Shown: positions 26,651-34,992, counted from the stretch's first letter. The stretch is 60,607 nucleotides of DNA from Pseudoalteromonas piscicida (GCF_002744175.1 NZ_NKHF01000009.1:1-60607); one strand, 5' to 3'. Made by a program: numbers and translations. The notes: generated from the sequence alone by a model not told the origin.

Positions 26651-27304
26651 CTAATTAGCTCGCTCTAGCTGAATACCATCGTATGCGGCGCCATCTTGCA
26701 GTGCATTCACTACACTTTGCGGCAAAAAGCCCTGGGCGGTTCCTACGACGCTTTTACTTCTAAGCCCCACAACCCTTGCATTGACCATCACACCACCTTG
26801 ATGATTCACCAAAGTGCCGCCTAACACGTATAAAAATGGATGGTCATCCGATAACTCTAAAAAGTCACGGCTAAACACAAAGTCCCCCTCAGGCGTTACC
26901 CGAATATAGTCGGTGGTTTTAAAATCCACGACCGGGATACCAAAAGCATGCAGTTCATGAATAAAGCTCTCTGCCAGCTGATTCCCCAATAAAGAGCCTT
27001 TATCAAAACTCTTGTCTAAAAAGACAAAACTGGTAACAGCTATTGGTGTTTTCTCATTAACGTGTTTAAGATTCGCCACCATGTCTTGCATAATACCTTG
27101 TACATAGTGAGTCACATTTTTACCCGCCATCTGCTGCGAAATTGAAAACTGCTTCATACCGTTTGGGTTGCTTTGAAACATTGAGGACTGCTCAAAGCCA
27201 TTGCGAACGGGCTCAGTCTTTGCGCTATCAACCGCAAAAAAATTACTTTGGGCGCAGCCAACCATCAATGAAAGAGGCAAAACCAAACTGACTATTTTCT
27301 TCAT
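26651..27304 (-). CDS. flgO: FlgO (copy 2, most canonical)
   Basis: Best match to FlgO in the array. From the ATG at 27304 it has signal MKKIVSLVLPLSLMVGC (lipobox MVGC, Cys17), IAVTSFVFLDKSFDKGSLLG, NQLAESFIHELHAFGIPVVD and GDFVFSRDFLELSDDHPFLY. The frame also opens at ATG 27319, overlapping the preceding stop (TAATG), so the start could be five codons earlier. In Vibrio flgO sits next to flgP; here flgP lies across flgT and a tRNA. Copies 1 and 2 share more motifs with each other than with copy 3. Confidence 0.85.
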   Translation of the reverse strand: MKKIVSLVLPLSLMVGCAQSNFFAVDSAKTEPVRNGFEQSSMFQSNPNGMKQFSISQQMAGKNVTHYVQGIMQDMVANLKHVNEKTPIAVTSFVFLDKSFDKGSLLGNQLAESFIHELHAFGIPVVDFKTTDYIRVTPEGDFVFSRDFLELSDDHPFLYVLGGTLVNHQGGVMVNARVVGLRSKSVVGTAQGFLPQSVVNALQDGAAYDGIQLERAN

Positions 27305-27318
27305 TACTCTCATCTCCA

Positions 27319-27900
27319 TTAATATTGGCTTCTTAAGATTTGACCATCACGGTTGGTAACACGCTCAGCTCCCCACAATGCCCCCTTGGGTACACTGATA
27401 GAGGCAGCTGAAACAGCTCTGTTATGTAATGTATCTACAAGTCTTGCATTAACTAAGTAGCTGTCTCGACTCTCTACGATAGTGCCAACCACTACCAGGT
27501 CAATTTTCTGGCGTTGGTTAATCGCACTTAACTCTCTACTTAACATACTATCGGCAGTATCACTCAAAGATAAAGCGCTGCTAAGACGATATTCAACTAC
27601 ATTGGCCCCCATTTGACTTAAATGCGTGATCAGCGACTCTTGTAAGGCAACACTTAACCCAGAGCCTTGACCGTCAATGCTCGCTGTTAGTTGGTTTGCT
27701 TTAAAGAAGCTGGTCACTGCGATCGTTGAGTTTGGCTTAAACGGACGAACATACTGACCAAGTTCTGTCGCTAATTGCGCTGCAAAGTCGTCAAAATGAG
27801 GCAGCACCTCATGCTGTTGCGTTGCCTCTCGCTTACTTACCGGCTGACTACTGGAACAACCTGCCAACCAAATTACCAAAATGAGTGATAAATATTTCAT
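27319..27900 (-). CDS. FlgO-like lipoprotein (copy 3, divergent)
   Basis: First gene of the array, about 193 residues from the ATG at 27900. It has a lipoprotein signal (MKYLSLILVIWLAGC, Cys15) and keeps the FlgO layout: IAVTSFFKANQLTAS, LSVALQESLITHLSQMGANV, VVVGTIVESRDSYLVNARLV. The LGNQLAES and SFSR-type motifs are altered (GLSVALQES, MLSRELSAI), so it is the most divergent paralogue. A sigma-54 type promoter ends about 35 bases upstream. The frame extends to a GTG at 27921 without a binding site. Confidence 0.75.
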   Translation of the reverse strand: MKYLSLILVIWLAGCSSSQPVSKREATQQHEVLPHFDDFAAQLATELGQYVRPFKPNSTIAVTSFFKANQLTASIDGQGSGLSVALQESLITHLSQMGANVVEYRLSSALSLSDTADSMLSRELSAINQRQKIDLVVVGTIVESRDSYLVNARLVDTLHNRAVSAASISVPKGALWGAERVTNRDGQILRSQY

Positions 27901-27934
27901 GTCACCAAGCCCATAATACACTTAGTGCTGAAAA

Positions 27935-27950
27935 TGCAAAAAATACGCCA
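27935..27950 (-). promoter_or_regulatory. sigma-54 type promoter of the flgO cluster
   Basis: The minus strand reads TGGCGTA-TTTT-TTGCA: both invariant dinucleotides with correct spacing and a full -12 element. The expected start is near 27923, just before the first FlgO-like gene. It lies directly after the stop codon of the SPOR lipoprotein gene, so the cluster may also receive read-through from the usher operon. Confidence 0.7.
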
Positions 27951-27954
27951 GTTT

Positions 27955-28554
27955 TTATAGGCGGTGGCTAGTATAATGGCTGACTAAACAATTAAGACCA
28001 ATACGTTTAAGCACCTTACAACCCTCAAACGCAGACGCTTTATCAAGAAAAGCTCCTAATTTCAGGCGATAGTATTTGGTGTCTTGGATGTTGACCTGCT
28101 CAATATTCACTTCACTTTTAGCAAACTCAGCTGGTAGTTTTTGTTTTATTTGCTCATAGGTTTGACGTACCTTTACATAGTCAGTGGTAGAAGCGAGTTG
28201 AATGGCAAATTCTGGAGTTTGCTCTGGCTCCTTGGGCTGTTTTACAGTTTGTTTTTCATGTGTATTTGTCGCATGTGGTTTTACTGCTTGCGCCGACTTT
28301 TGCTCAGTAAGCTCGTCTGATAACTGCATCGCGATGATATCAAGATCTTCTTGAACCGCCTCAAATTTTGCAACTTGCTGTTTTAACGAACGGAGCTGTT
28401 CGACCTCTTGCTGTAACGTGCTCACTTGTTGAGACAATAAAGATAACTGCTTTTTTACTTCTAATGCATCCAGTTGCGTATTATTGGGCGAAGTTTTACA
28501 GCCGCTTAGTAGCAGCCCAGTTAACAGCAAGCAAAGTTGATTAGTTTTTCGCAT
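27955..28554 (-). CDS. lipoprotein with coiled coil and C-terminal SPOR-like domain
   Basis: Predicted outer-membrane lipoprotein of 199 residues from the ATG at 28554, which is preceded by GAGAG and overlaps the usher gene by 14 bases. The signal is MRKTNQLCLLLTGLLLSGC (lipobox LSGC, Cys19). A coiled coil follows (about 30-95), then a Lys/Glu/Pro linker, then a SPOR-like domain (about 118-195) starting FAIQLASTTDYVKVRQTY. It ends with Cys179 and Cys189, nine residues apart. SPOR domains bind glycan strands lacking stem peptides. Similar tails end the usher and the 33424 lipoprotein, suggesting the three work together; the function is otherwise unknown. Confidence 0.75.
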   Translation of the reverse strand: MRKTNQLCLLLTGLLLSGCKTSPNNTQLDALEVKKQLSLLSQQVSTLQQEVEQLRSLKQQVAKFEAVQEDLDIIAMQLSDELTEQKSAQAVKPHATNTHEKQTVKQPKEPEQTPEFAIQLASTTDYVKVRQTYEQIKQKLPAEFAKSEVNIEQVNIQDTKYYRLKLGAFLDKASAFEGCKVLKRIGLNCLVSHYTSHRL

Positions 28555-31480
28555 TTTGCTCTCTTTCATAAATAATTAAATCTTCTACGGTACATGTAAC
28601 TTTATAGGGCTGTAACGCTTGGCAAATTCTTGCCGCACTATGACCTTGATTAGCTCTCAATACCAGTAAATACATTTGCTCTCCCTGCTTTTGCGCATAA
28701 CCAAAACCACTGTCGAGTATACTCGGGTAGCGCTTAGCTAAAATAGCGGCGTACACTTTTAGGATCGACAAGGTATTGAACCGACCAGCAATCGCAACTT
28801 CTTTTGATTTGGATTGTAGCCGTTGCAGTTCTAGGTTTACATCTAGCAATACGTCCCCTTTTGGACTCAGCTCTACCTCAACCTGTTCATTCGCCGCCAT
28901 AGCTAGACGCTTGGCATCACTAATTTGTGTGCGATATGTTCCTGGTTTTAGTCCGGTAAAGACATAATATCCATCATAAGCTGTCTGAGTTTGCGCTACT
29001 GTTTTGCCACTTTTGTCGACCAAATTGACCGTCGTAAAGCCCGCGGGTTGCTTTTGCTTGCCTTCTTTAACTTCAACAAATCCTTCAATTTCTGAAGAAT
29101 TCACAAATGGGATCTCAATATACTCGACAAATCCAGGCCTAGGCGTAAATGAGAAGCCATCATTGGCGGGGATCAAAAAAGGGTCTGGAATGCTGTCTTG
29201 GTCAACGACAATATCTGTCTTTTTATAGTTTGCCATGGCGGGTAAGAGGGCAATACCTTCATCATCCGTTTTACCTTGTGCATAGTTTTGTAACGCCCTA
29301 ACCGTTACACCAGGGAGTGAGCGCTCTCCTTCATCGCGGTGGCCATTATTGTTCTGATCAATAAATGCGTGGATCATCAATGACCCAGACTGCGATAGTC
29401 GCTTAGCACTCATGAATACGTGCTCTGGAGTCTTTCCAGCACCAATGCTGAACTGTCCAGAAAGACCAACTTGCCAATCATCATTACTATCTAATTGCAC
29501 ATCACTCAGTAATCTAAACTTATCGTGGTTCCAACTAAGCCCCAGTTCACTTTTGTGGTAATCTTCAGCAAAATCTTTATAAAAGGTGATCCCTAAGTCA
29601 AAGTCTTCACCGACATCTTTGCTAAACTCAATTTCTGCGGCAGTAATTTCATTCTCTGGTTTAATATCATACCAAGCAGTAAAGCGACTATAGACACCAA
29701 AAATTCTACGCTGCCAGCGAGCGTAGCCGCTTATATCGGCAGCATCTGCAGCACTATCTTGCCAGACAAACTGATTGCTAAAAGTGCCCCAATAGTTACC
29801 AGAGCTAAATAAAAGTGATGCCTGCTCTGCACGTTTATCATCAAAGTTATCCAAATACAGGTATTCAGCTCGATAATAGAGTTGGGGCAATTGAAAAAAT
29901 GACCAAGCTCCAGCAGCTGTTAACTTTACTTCCGTAGCGTTTTTATTTAGATCTGCATCTCGTTGCATCTCAATATTAGCAGCAACTTGTTGACCAAATA
30001 ACCGGGTACGCGTGTTCATCGCCAAAGCCTGAATGGCATCCTCTTTTCTGTAATCAACATCGAGTAACACAAGCTTATTAATATTGGTGTTAAACCCAAG
30101 CGAATAAACCTGTTTGGCGGGATTCTCACTAGTACCTTGTTTGTGTTGCACACCAGCATATACTGCCAAATCTGCTGACAGTCCATAATCAAAACGGCCA
30201 TTGACCTGCCAACTTGAGCTCCCCTGCTGGGCTAGTTTATCCCCCAATACACTTTTCCCCGCCTCAGTAACTGATACCGCAAAGAAGCTTTCCCCTTTTT
30301 TTGCTAACCCCTGCTCTACATAATAAGTTTGTATCTCTTTTGAAACTTGCCCTTGTCCACCATACATCACTAATTCGAAGGTATTCTCTCCAGATAGCAG
30401 GTCAACATTTTCAAATTCGTAGCGCCCGACTTGAACATTGTTTTGCTGACCAATCAATAAGCCATTGCGATATAGCTCAACGTCCCAGCCTGCTTGCACT
30501 GGACCAGATATCACAATGCGTTGACGATTGAGCGTTTTGTAGAGCGGTGCATTGCTAAATCTAATTCCCCTTCCTTCCTCAATTAATGCATCGGCACCAA
30601 TTTGAACACTTTGAACGTCGCCCACAGCAACACTAGTAAAGTCACCAAAAGGCAGGGCTTTAGCATCCGCAGAAGCACGGTTAAGTGAAATTCTCGAGCG
30701 ACTGATTAAGTCTTCTTCTCTTCCTGAAATAAAATATTTAGCTTGCCAATAAGCGATGTCTTGAGCACCAATAACTGAATAGGAAGTGCGGTCTTCTCCT
30801 TTTGTTATTTGTGTATTTACTTGCGCGTCTAAAACGGGTTTACCCAAATTTTGGTAGGGGCTCGGTCGCCAAGGTAAGGTCGCGCTTGCATTGCGATCAT
30901 AACGTGCAACCTCTCGGGACATACGCTGATGTTTAGCTTCAATAGGGAGCACTTCCTCGCTGGTCACCGTTAATGAAAGCTCTCGCGTGTTGGGATACAC
31001 ACTAACATCAAAGAGTGTTGCAATAACGTAGTCCGCTAAAAACACTTCGCCATTGATTACTTGCAGTTCGGTCTGATCTAATTTAATTTTCCGGCCTCGC
31101 GATTCAACCTGCTGTGTCATGGGGTCGAGATGAAACGTCTGCTCCGGAGCAAAAAACCAACCGTCAAAATGGCCAGAATCATTTTCAGTAACAACAAACC
31201 CTAAGGCAGAGAATAAACTCAGCAGCTCTATGTTGACGCCCTGCTCTGAGGTGAGCGCAATCACTTCTCCTAAATATAGATTACCTTTGTAGGTAGACAG
31301 GAATAACTCTGTACCTACTTTTATCCTGGCGACCTTTCGCTCACTTTGCTGACTCGCAAGCTTTGCTTTCACCCTTTCAACTCGTTCCAATAATCGTTGC
31401 AACGGTTCTAGCTGAGCAGCAACGGCTGGCTGACGACCGACAAAAGTGATGAGCAGCACCAAGCAAAAAATACGTAGCAT
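28541..31480 (-). CDS. usher-like outer-membrane protein with Ig-like and SPOR-like C-terminal domains
   Basis: Predicted outer-membrane usher of a non-canonical chaperone-usher system, about 979 residues. It has a signal peptide (about 1-22), a short helical segment (LQRLLERVERVKAKLASQQ), a periplasmic domain to about 200, and a long beta-rich middle with plug-like GWDVELYRNGLLIGQQNNVQ. From about residue 700 come Ig-like modules, including a calcium-site-like DQNNNGHRDEGE starting at Asp708 and an YDGYYVFTGLKPGTYR module. The last 75 residues resemble a SPOR domain with Cys953 and Cys963. Canonical PapC-type ushers lack such a tail. Gene order (subunits, chaperone, usher) supports the assignment. 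The start is ATG 31480, with GTG 31483 an alternative. Confidence 0.72.
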   Translation of the reverse strand: MLRIFCLVLLITFVGRQPAVAAQLEPLQRLLERVERVKAKLASQQSERKVARIKVGTELFLSTYKGNLYLGEVIALTSEQGVNIELLSLFSALGFVVTENDSGHFDGWFFAPEQTFHLDPMTQQVESRGRKIKLDQTELQVINGEVFLADYVIATLFDVSVYPNTRELSLTVTSEEVLPIEAKHQRMSREVARYDRNASATLPWRPSPYQNLGKPVLDAQVNTQITKGEDRTSYSVIGAQDIAYWQAKYFISGREEDLISRSRISLNRASADAKALPFGDFTSVAVGDVQSVQIGADALIEEGRGIRFSNAPLYKTLNRQRIVISGPVQAGWDVELYRNGLLIGQQNNVQVGRYEFENVDLLSGENTFELVMYGGQGQVSKEIQTYYVEQGLAKKGESFFAVSVTEAGKSVLGDKLAQQGSSSWQVNGRFDYGLSADLAVYAGVQHKQGTSENPAKQVYSLGFNTNINKLVLLDVDYRKEDAIQALAMNTRTRLFGQQVAANIEMQRDADLNKNATEVKLTAAGAWSFFQLPQLYYRAEYLYLDNFDDKRAEQASLLFSSGNYWGTFSNQFVWQDSAADAADISGYARWQRRIFGVYSRFTAWYDIKPENEITAAEIEFSKDVGEDFDLGITFYKDFAEDYHKSELGLSWNHDKFRLLSDVQLDSNDDWQVGLSGQFSIGAGKTPEHVFMSAKRLSQSGSLMIHAFIDQNNNGHRDEGERSLPGVTVRALQNYAQGKTDDEGIALLPAMANYKKTDIVVDQDSIPDPFLIPANDGFSFTPRPGFVEYIEIPFVNSSEIEGFVEVKEGKQKQPAGFTTVNLVDKSGKTVAQTQTAYDGYYVFTGLKPGTYRTQISDAKRLAMAANEQVEVELSPKGDVLLDVNLELQRLQSKSKEVAIAGRFNTLSILKVYAAILAKRYPSILDSGFGYAQKQGEQMYLLVLRANQGHSAARICQALQPYKVTCTVEDLIIYEREQNAKN

Positions 31481-31497
31481 CACCTAAGCGCTCAAGA

Positions 31498-32280
31498 CTA
31501 AAAAGAGACGGCGTCTTCTACGAACGTTCGATTGGTAAACTCCTCTTCGCCTTCATACTTGACCACTACTTTTCCTGGTGGCTTTAGCTCGATGGCTTTG
31601 TCTACCAAAAAGTTAACCGTTCGTTGATTTAATTCTGGATAAATTGCAAACTTATTGAGCACCCCTATTTGCTGCGGTTGGGCATCATGCTGACCTTGCC
31701 AATACGCCGACAACACACCAAAGCTACTGTACTTACCCGAGCGACTCAGTATCACCTCAAAAGATTGTCTCCCATCTTTTAATTCGTGCCAATTAACCGC
31801 TTCAAGCCCTATCTGCGGCTGAGGATTACCGACTCTGAGGATTACCGGGATACTGTAGCTCATCAGTACGTCAATATTGATGCCTGCTTGCAATTCACCT
31901 TGTTCATCCGGTAACTCTCTAAACAGTAAATGGGAGCGATACTCTCCCTGTGTCATATTTGATTTTCTTCTCACCGCTAATTTAATAACTTGGCGCTCAC
32001 CCGGCCCTAAGGTTATTTGACGAGGAGAAACGCGAATAAATGAGCTGGCTGCCATAGGATTTATTTCTGGCTGTGCAAAGTTGGCATAACCACCTTCCCT
32101 AAGCGCCAGCTTTTCTTGAAATTCAAGGCGGTAAGATTTGGTTTCTTCACCATTGTTAATTATCGTGACCCTTTCTATGCGCTGACGCTCTTCAAATGCA
32201 ACCCGTGTAGGTGTGATCAAAAGGTTTGCGCTAACCTTGAAACTGAATAGAACAAGTAAGATAAATAATATTTTTTTCAT
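31498..32280 (-). CDS. PapD-like periplasmic pilus chaperone
   Basis: Predicted chaperone that caps pilin subunits in the periplasm by donor-strand complementation. The 260-residue precursor has a Sec signal (MKKILFILLVLFSFKVSA) and an N-terminal Ig-like domain: LLITPTRVAFEERQRIERV, then NPMAASSFIRVSPRQITLGP and GERQVIKLAVRRKSNMTQGE. The latter holds the alternating hydrophobic and basic pattern of the chaperone subunit-binding strand. YRSHLLFRELPDEQGE resembles the family's YR-hhh-E motif. It starts 2 bases after the upstream subunit gene and is followed by the usher gene after 17 bases. Confidence 0.85.
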   Translation of the reverse strand: MKKILFILLVLFSFKVSANLLITPTRVAFEERQRIERVTIINNGEETKSYRLEFQEKLALREGGYANFAQPEINPMAASSFIRVSPRQITLGPGERQVIKLAVRRKSNMTQGEYRSHLLFRELPDEQGELQAGINIDVLMSYSIPVILRVGNPQPQIGLEAVNWHELKDGRQSFEVILSRSGKYSSFGVLSAYWQGQHDAQPQQIGVLNKFAIYPELNQRTVNFLVDKAIELKPPGKVVVKYEGEEEFTNRTFVEDAVSF

Positions 32281-32282
32281 AA

Positions 32283-32741
32283 TTAGTAAGATAAAGTTAT
32301 TTCAACGTTTAAGGTTTGCGTGCCATCCGTGGGGGCCTTTCCATTACCAGCAAAACGCAATTGCCCACCCACTTTAAACCCGCCAGATCCGACACTATCG
32401 GTGGTAATGACGTTTTCATGATAAAGCGTCATCAACTGAAAGGTATCTGATGCCCCAAGATTCCAGTATCCTAGCCAGTCGTTGTAAATATTTGATTGCA
32501 CGCTAATTTGACGGTTATTGGGAAAGCCTGTTAATACAATTTCTGCGGCATGACCAAATTTAACAAAAAGAAGGTTACTAGACGTTTGGGGTCTAGTGTT
32601 TGGCACTATCGTCACTGTCCCTGCGCTATTCGGATCAATAATGGCAATTGTGCCAAAGCTAAGATCTGAAGTTATCGACACATCTTGCGCTTTGGCGCAG
32701 AGGCTAGCGCATAAGAGCGCTAGTACAACAAGCCGCAACAT
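32283..32741 (-). CDS. DUF4402-like pilus subunit or adhesin (small)
   Basis: A secreted beta-rich protein of 152 residues with a signal peptide (MLRLVVLALLCASLCAKA). The mature start, DVSITSDLSFGTIAIIDPNS, has the hydrophobic L-x-FG-x-I pattern of DUF4402 proteins. It ends in an alternating strand with aromatic terminus (LNVEITLSY), as in subunits folded by a PapD-type chaperone. It contains no Cys after the signal. It may be the minor or tip subunit, being shorter and less repetitive than its neighbour, but that is inference. Genes on both sides are 2 bases away. Confidence 0.7.
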   Translation of the reverse strand: MLRLVVLALLCASLCAKAQDVSITSDLSFGTIAIIDPNSAGTVTIVPNTRPQTSSNLLFVKFGHAAEIVLTGFPNNRQISVQSNIYNDWLGYWNLGASDTFQLMTLYHENVITTDSVGSGGFKVGGQLRFAGNGKAPTDGTQTLNVEITLSY

Positions 32742-32743
32742 TA

Positions 32744-33325
32744 TTAGTAAGCGATTTCTATTTCTACTTTACCATCGTAGCTGCCACTGCCATATGTCGC
32801 CGTACCACTGCCTAGCGCTTGAGTACTCAATGTTGCGCCAACAGAAAGCTTAGCGACACCCGTTTCATCCACTCTAAACTTGTTGTTAGTTACTTCACTG
32901 TTAGGCTGAGCGCCATTTACGACGTAAAACTCAAAGTCTTTCAGATCGAACGATGCGTTGCCAACACTATTAACTGTTGTCGAGGCCGGTGCGGTAATAG
33001 TCAGTTCTGTATTCGGTGCAGCGTCTGAAATCTCTATCACGCCGGGGCCACCTGGTGCGATAAGGTTAATTACAGCATTGCCTGGATTCGCAATTTCTGG
33101 ATCAACTAATGCTGGGTCGGCTTCAATTTTCATCGTAGCAATATCGGTTGCATCACCTTGTACCCTTAACGTTCCAAAATCAAGCGCTTCGGTAGCATCA
33201 GCTGAAAATAAGTTTTTTACTTCAACTTTAACTTCCAGTCTGGCGGTTTTTGCAATTGCAGAAGAGGCGAGTAGAGTAGTAGAGATTGCACTTAAGATAA
33301 GCGCAGATTTAACGATTGTTTTCAT
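32744..33325 (-). CDS. DUF4402-like pilus subunit (probable major subunit)
   Basis: A secreted protein of 193 residues, first gene after the sigma-28 type promoter. The signal MKTIVKSALILSAISTTLLA ends near SSAIAK. The mature protein has LDFGTLRV at about 57-64 and a Cys-free, Ala/Gly/Asn/Thr-rich beta body, and ends KVEIEIAY, parallel to the ending of the next subunit. AAGGA lies 8 bases before the ATG. Position, strong binding site and composition suggest the major structural subunit. Classical type 1 pilins have a disulfide; this one does not. DUF4402 membership is by pattern, not search. Confidence 0.72.
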   Translation of the reverse strand: MKTIVKSALILSAISTTLLASSAIAKTARLEVKVEVKNLFSADATEALDFGTLRVQGDATDIATMKIEADPALVDPEIANPGNAVINLIAPGGPGVIEISDAAPNTELTITAPASTTVNSVGNASFDLKDFEFYVVNGAQPNSEVTNNKFRVDETGVAKLSVGATLSTQALGSGTATYGSGSYDGKVEIEIAY

Positions 33326-33389
33326 CTTTAAATTCCTTTAGAGGTAGTTTTTATCGCCACCGAAATACCGTTTTTTGATGGCTAATTCT

Positions 33390-33416
33390 TTATCGTTCCT
33401 AAATAGGAAAACTTTA
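33390..33416 (-). promoter_or_regulatory. sigma-28 (FliA) type promoter of the pilus-like operon
   Basis: The minus strand reads TAAAGTTT (33409-33416), 11 bases, then AACGATAA (33390-33397). The -35 is a perfect match, the -10 matches GCCGATAA at 6 of 8, and spacing is exact. Transcription would start near 33383, about 58 bases before the first subunit gene. It would place this operon in the late flagellar class. Confidence 0.6.
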
Positions 33417-33423
33417 GTAAAAA

Positions 33424-33936
33424 TTAAAGCATTAATCTTCTACAATCAACACTTTGCACAGAAAGTAAGCGACAATACACTTTTGCTTCCTGCGTTGATT
33501 GCAATCCTGAGATAGTTGCCCAGCTTCTATCGTTAAACTCCTGTATAGCGACTTCAGCCTCAGCAAATAGACTTGGAAACCGACTCTTGATGGCCGATAA
33601 AAATGCTTGATGCCTTTGTAGTTGCGATGTGGAGTTCTTAAAAATAGGAAAGAGCCTAAGTTTTATGCTATCTACTGACAATGATTGCTCGTGTTGCTTT
33701 GCCACGTAGCGCTTAACTTTTTGTCCAGGACGGGTTGAGCTTTGAACGTCAACAACATCAGCCTGTTGCTCTAATAAACTCAACAAAGTGGATAAGTCTT
33801 GTTCTAAAAGACTGAGGCGCTCGACACTCTCTAACTGTTGCTCGTTAAGCTGCGGAACCGAGTGCTGACCACTGCTACAACCCGATAGCACTGTAGATAA
33901 TGTGAGCGAGATCAAAATAAAAAAGTAAGTATTCAC
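33424..33936 (-). CDS. small lipoprotein with C-terminal SPOR-like segment
   Basis: Predicted lipoprotein of 170 residues starting with GTG. The signal MNTYFFILISLTLSTVLSGC has lipobox LSGC (Cys20). A Leu/Gln/Glu-rich helix (about 30-62) precedes a tail (about 88-170) similar to that of the lipoprotein at 27955: FPSLFAEAEVAIQEFN here against LPAEFAKSEVNIEQVN there, and a Cys155-x9-Cys165 pair near the end. It is upstream of the subunit genes on the same strand, separated by the sigma-28 type site. I do not recognise a named family. No ribosome binding site or promoter was found in the 220 bases upstream. Confidence 0.65.
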   Translation of the reverse strand: MNTYFFILISLTLSTVLSGCSSGQHSVPQLNEQQLESVERLSLLEQDLSTLLSLLEQQADVVDVQSSTRPGQKVKRYVAKQHEQSLSVDSIKLRLFPIFKNSTSQLQRHQAFLSAIKSRFPSLFAEAEVAIQEFNDRSWATISGLQSTQEAKVYCRLLSVQSVDCRRLML

Positions 33937-34158
33937 AGCAAGTTACAACAAAAATCCATTTAGTACCCAATACTACCTAAGCTAAGTTAAATAGCCAAAT
34001 GCTTTTATCGCAAATATTCACCTTTTTGACTAAAGGTAATTCATTTAGTTTTTTCTGTAATATAAAATAATTACTGTCTTCTTTACCCCTGCAATGGCAG
34101 CTGGTATCCAGCAAACGCCTACTACAGGAGTAATGACCTTCATATTTACCGCATCAAA

Positions 34159-34992
34159 TTAAATAGCCACTGGCGCCTTAATATGGGGATGAGATTGATA
34201 GTCTACCAACTCAAAGTCTTCATATTTGAAATCGAATATATCCTTTACTTCAGGGTTAATTCGCATTGTAGGTTTTGCATACGGCTCACGGCTTAATTGT
34301 TCTTCAACCTGCTCCATATGATTTAAATATAGATGAGCATCACCAAAAGTGTGAACAAAATCACCAACTTCTAAGTCGCAAACTTGGGCAATCATCATAG
34401 TAAGCAAGGCGTAGCTGGCTATATTAAATGGAACTCCAAGGAAAATATCTGCACTGCGTTGATATAACTGACATGAGAGTTTGCCATCTAGCACATAGAA
34501 TTGAAACAGAGTATGACAGGGCGGAAGCGCCTGTTTGCCCATAGCCGCATTTTCCTTCGGCGAATAGTTGGTGTCTGGTAACAACGCCGGATTCCACGCA
34601 CTAACAATCAGTCGGCGCGAATCTGGGTTAGTTTTGATTTGCTCAACAACCTCTTTGATTTGATCAACTACCTCACCATTCGGGCCAACCCAAGAACGCC
34701 ATTGACTGCCATAAACAGGGCCTAAATCGCCCTCATCAGTCGCCCAGCCATCCCATATACTGACCCCATTTTCCTTGAGGTAAGTGATATTAGTATCACC
34801 TTTTAAAAACCACAGTAGCTCATGAATAATTGAACGAAGATGGCATTTTTTGGTTGTTACGAGTGGAAAGCCTTCTTGCAGGTTGAAGCGCATTTGATAG
34901 CCAAATACGCTGACCGTACCGGTACCTGTGCGGTCCTCTTTTTTTGTGCCGTTATCACGTACGTGACGCATAAGTTCTAAATATTGCTTCAT
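34159..34992 (-). CDS. thyA: thymidylate synthase
   Basis: Methylates dUMP to dTMP with methylenetetrahydrofolate. The 277-residue protein has the catalytic Cys159 in [13 protein letters not shown], the substrate-binding [12 protein letters not shown] and the [20 protein letters not shown] region. It is a little longer than the 264 residues of the E. coli enzyme because of a polar stretch ([13 protein letters not shown]) just before the active site. It follows lgt after 13 bases, the usual gammaproteobacterial pair. Confidence 0.96.
   Translation of the reverse strand: MKQYLELMRHVRDNGTKKEDRTGTGTVSVFGYQMRFNLQEGFPLVTTKKCHLRSIIHELLWFLKGDTNITYLKENGVSIWDGWATDEGDLGPVYGSQWRSWVGPNGEVVDQIKEVVEQIKTNPDSRRLIVSAWNPALLPDTNYSPKENAAMGKQALPPCHTLFQFYVLDGKLSCQLYQRSADIFLGVPFNIASYALLTMMIAQVCDLEVGDFVHTFGDAHLYLNHMEQVEEQLSREPYAKPTMRINPEVKDIFDFKYEDFELVDYQSHPHIKAPVAI

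Noticed and set aside
33351..33358. Second sigma-28 like -10 (GGCGATAA, minus) before the pilus subunit gene
   Set aside because: The sequence 11 bases upstream does not resemble TAAAGTTT, and the leader would be only about 19 bases.
34018..34025. TGCGATAA on the minus strand upstream of the 33424 lipoprotein gene, considered as a sigma-28 -10
   Set aside because: No acceptable -35 at the right distance (AGTCAAAA).
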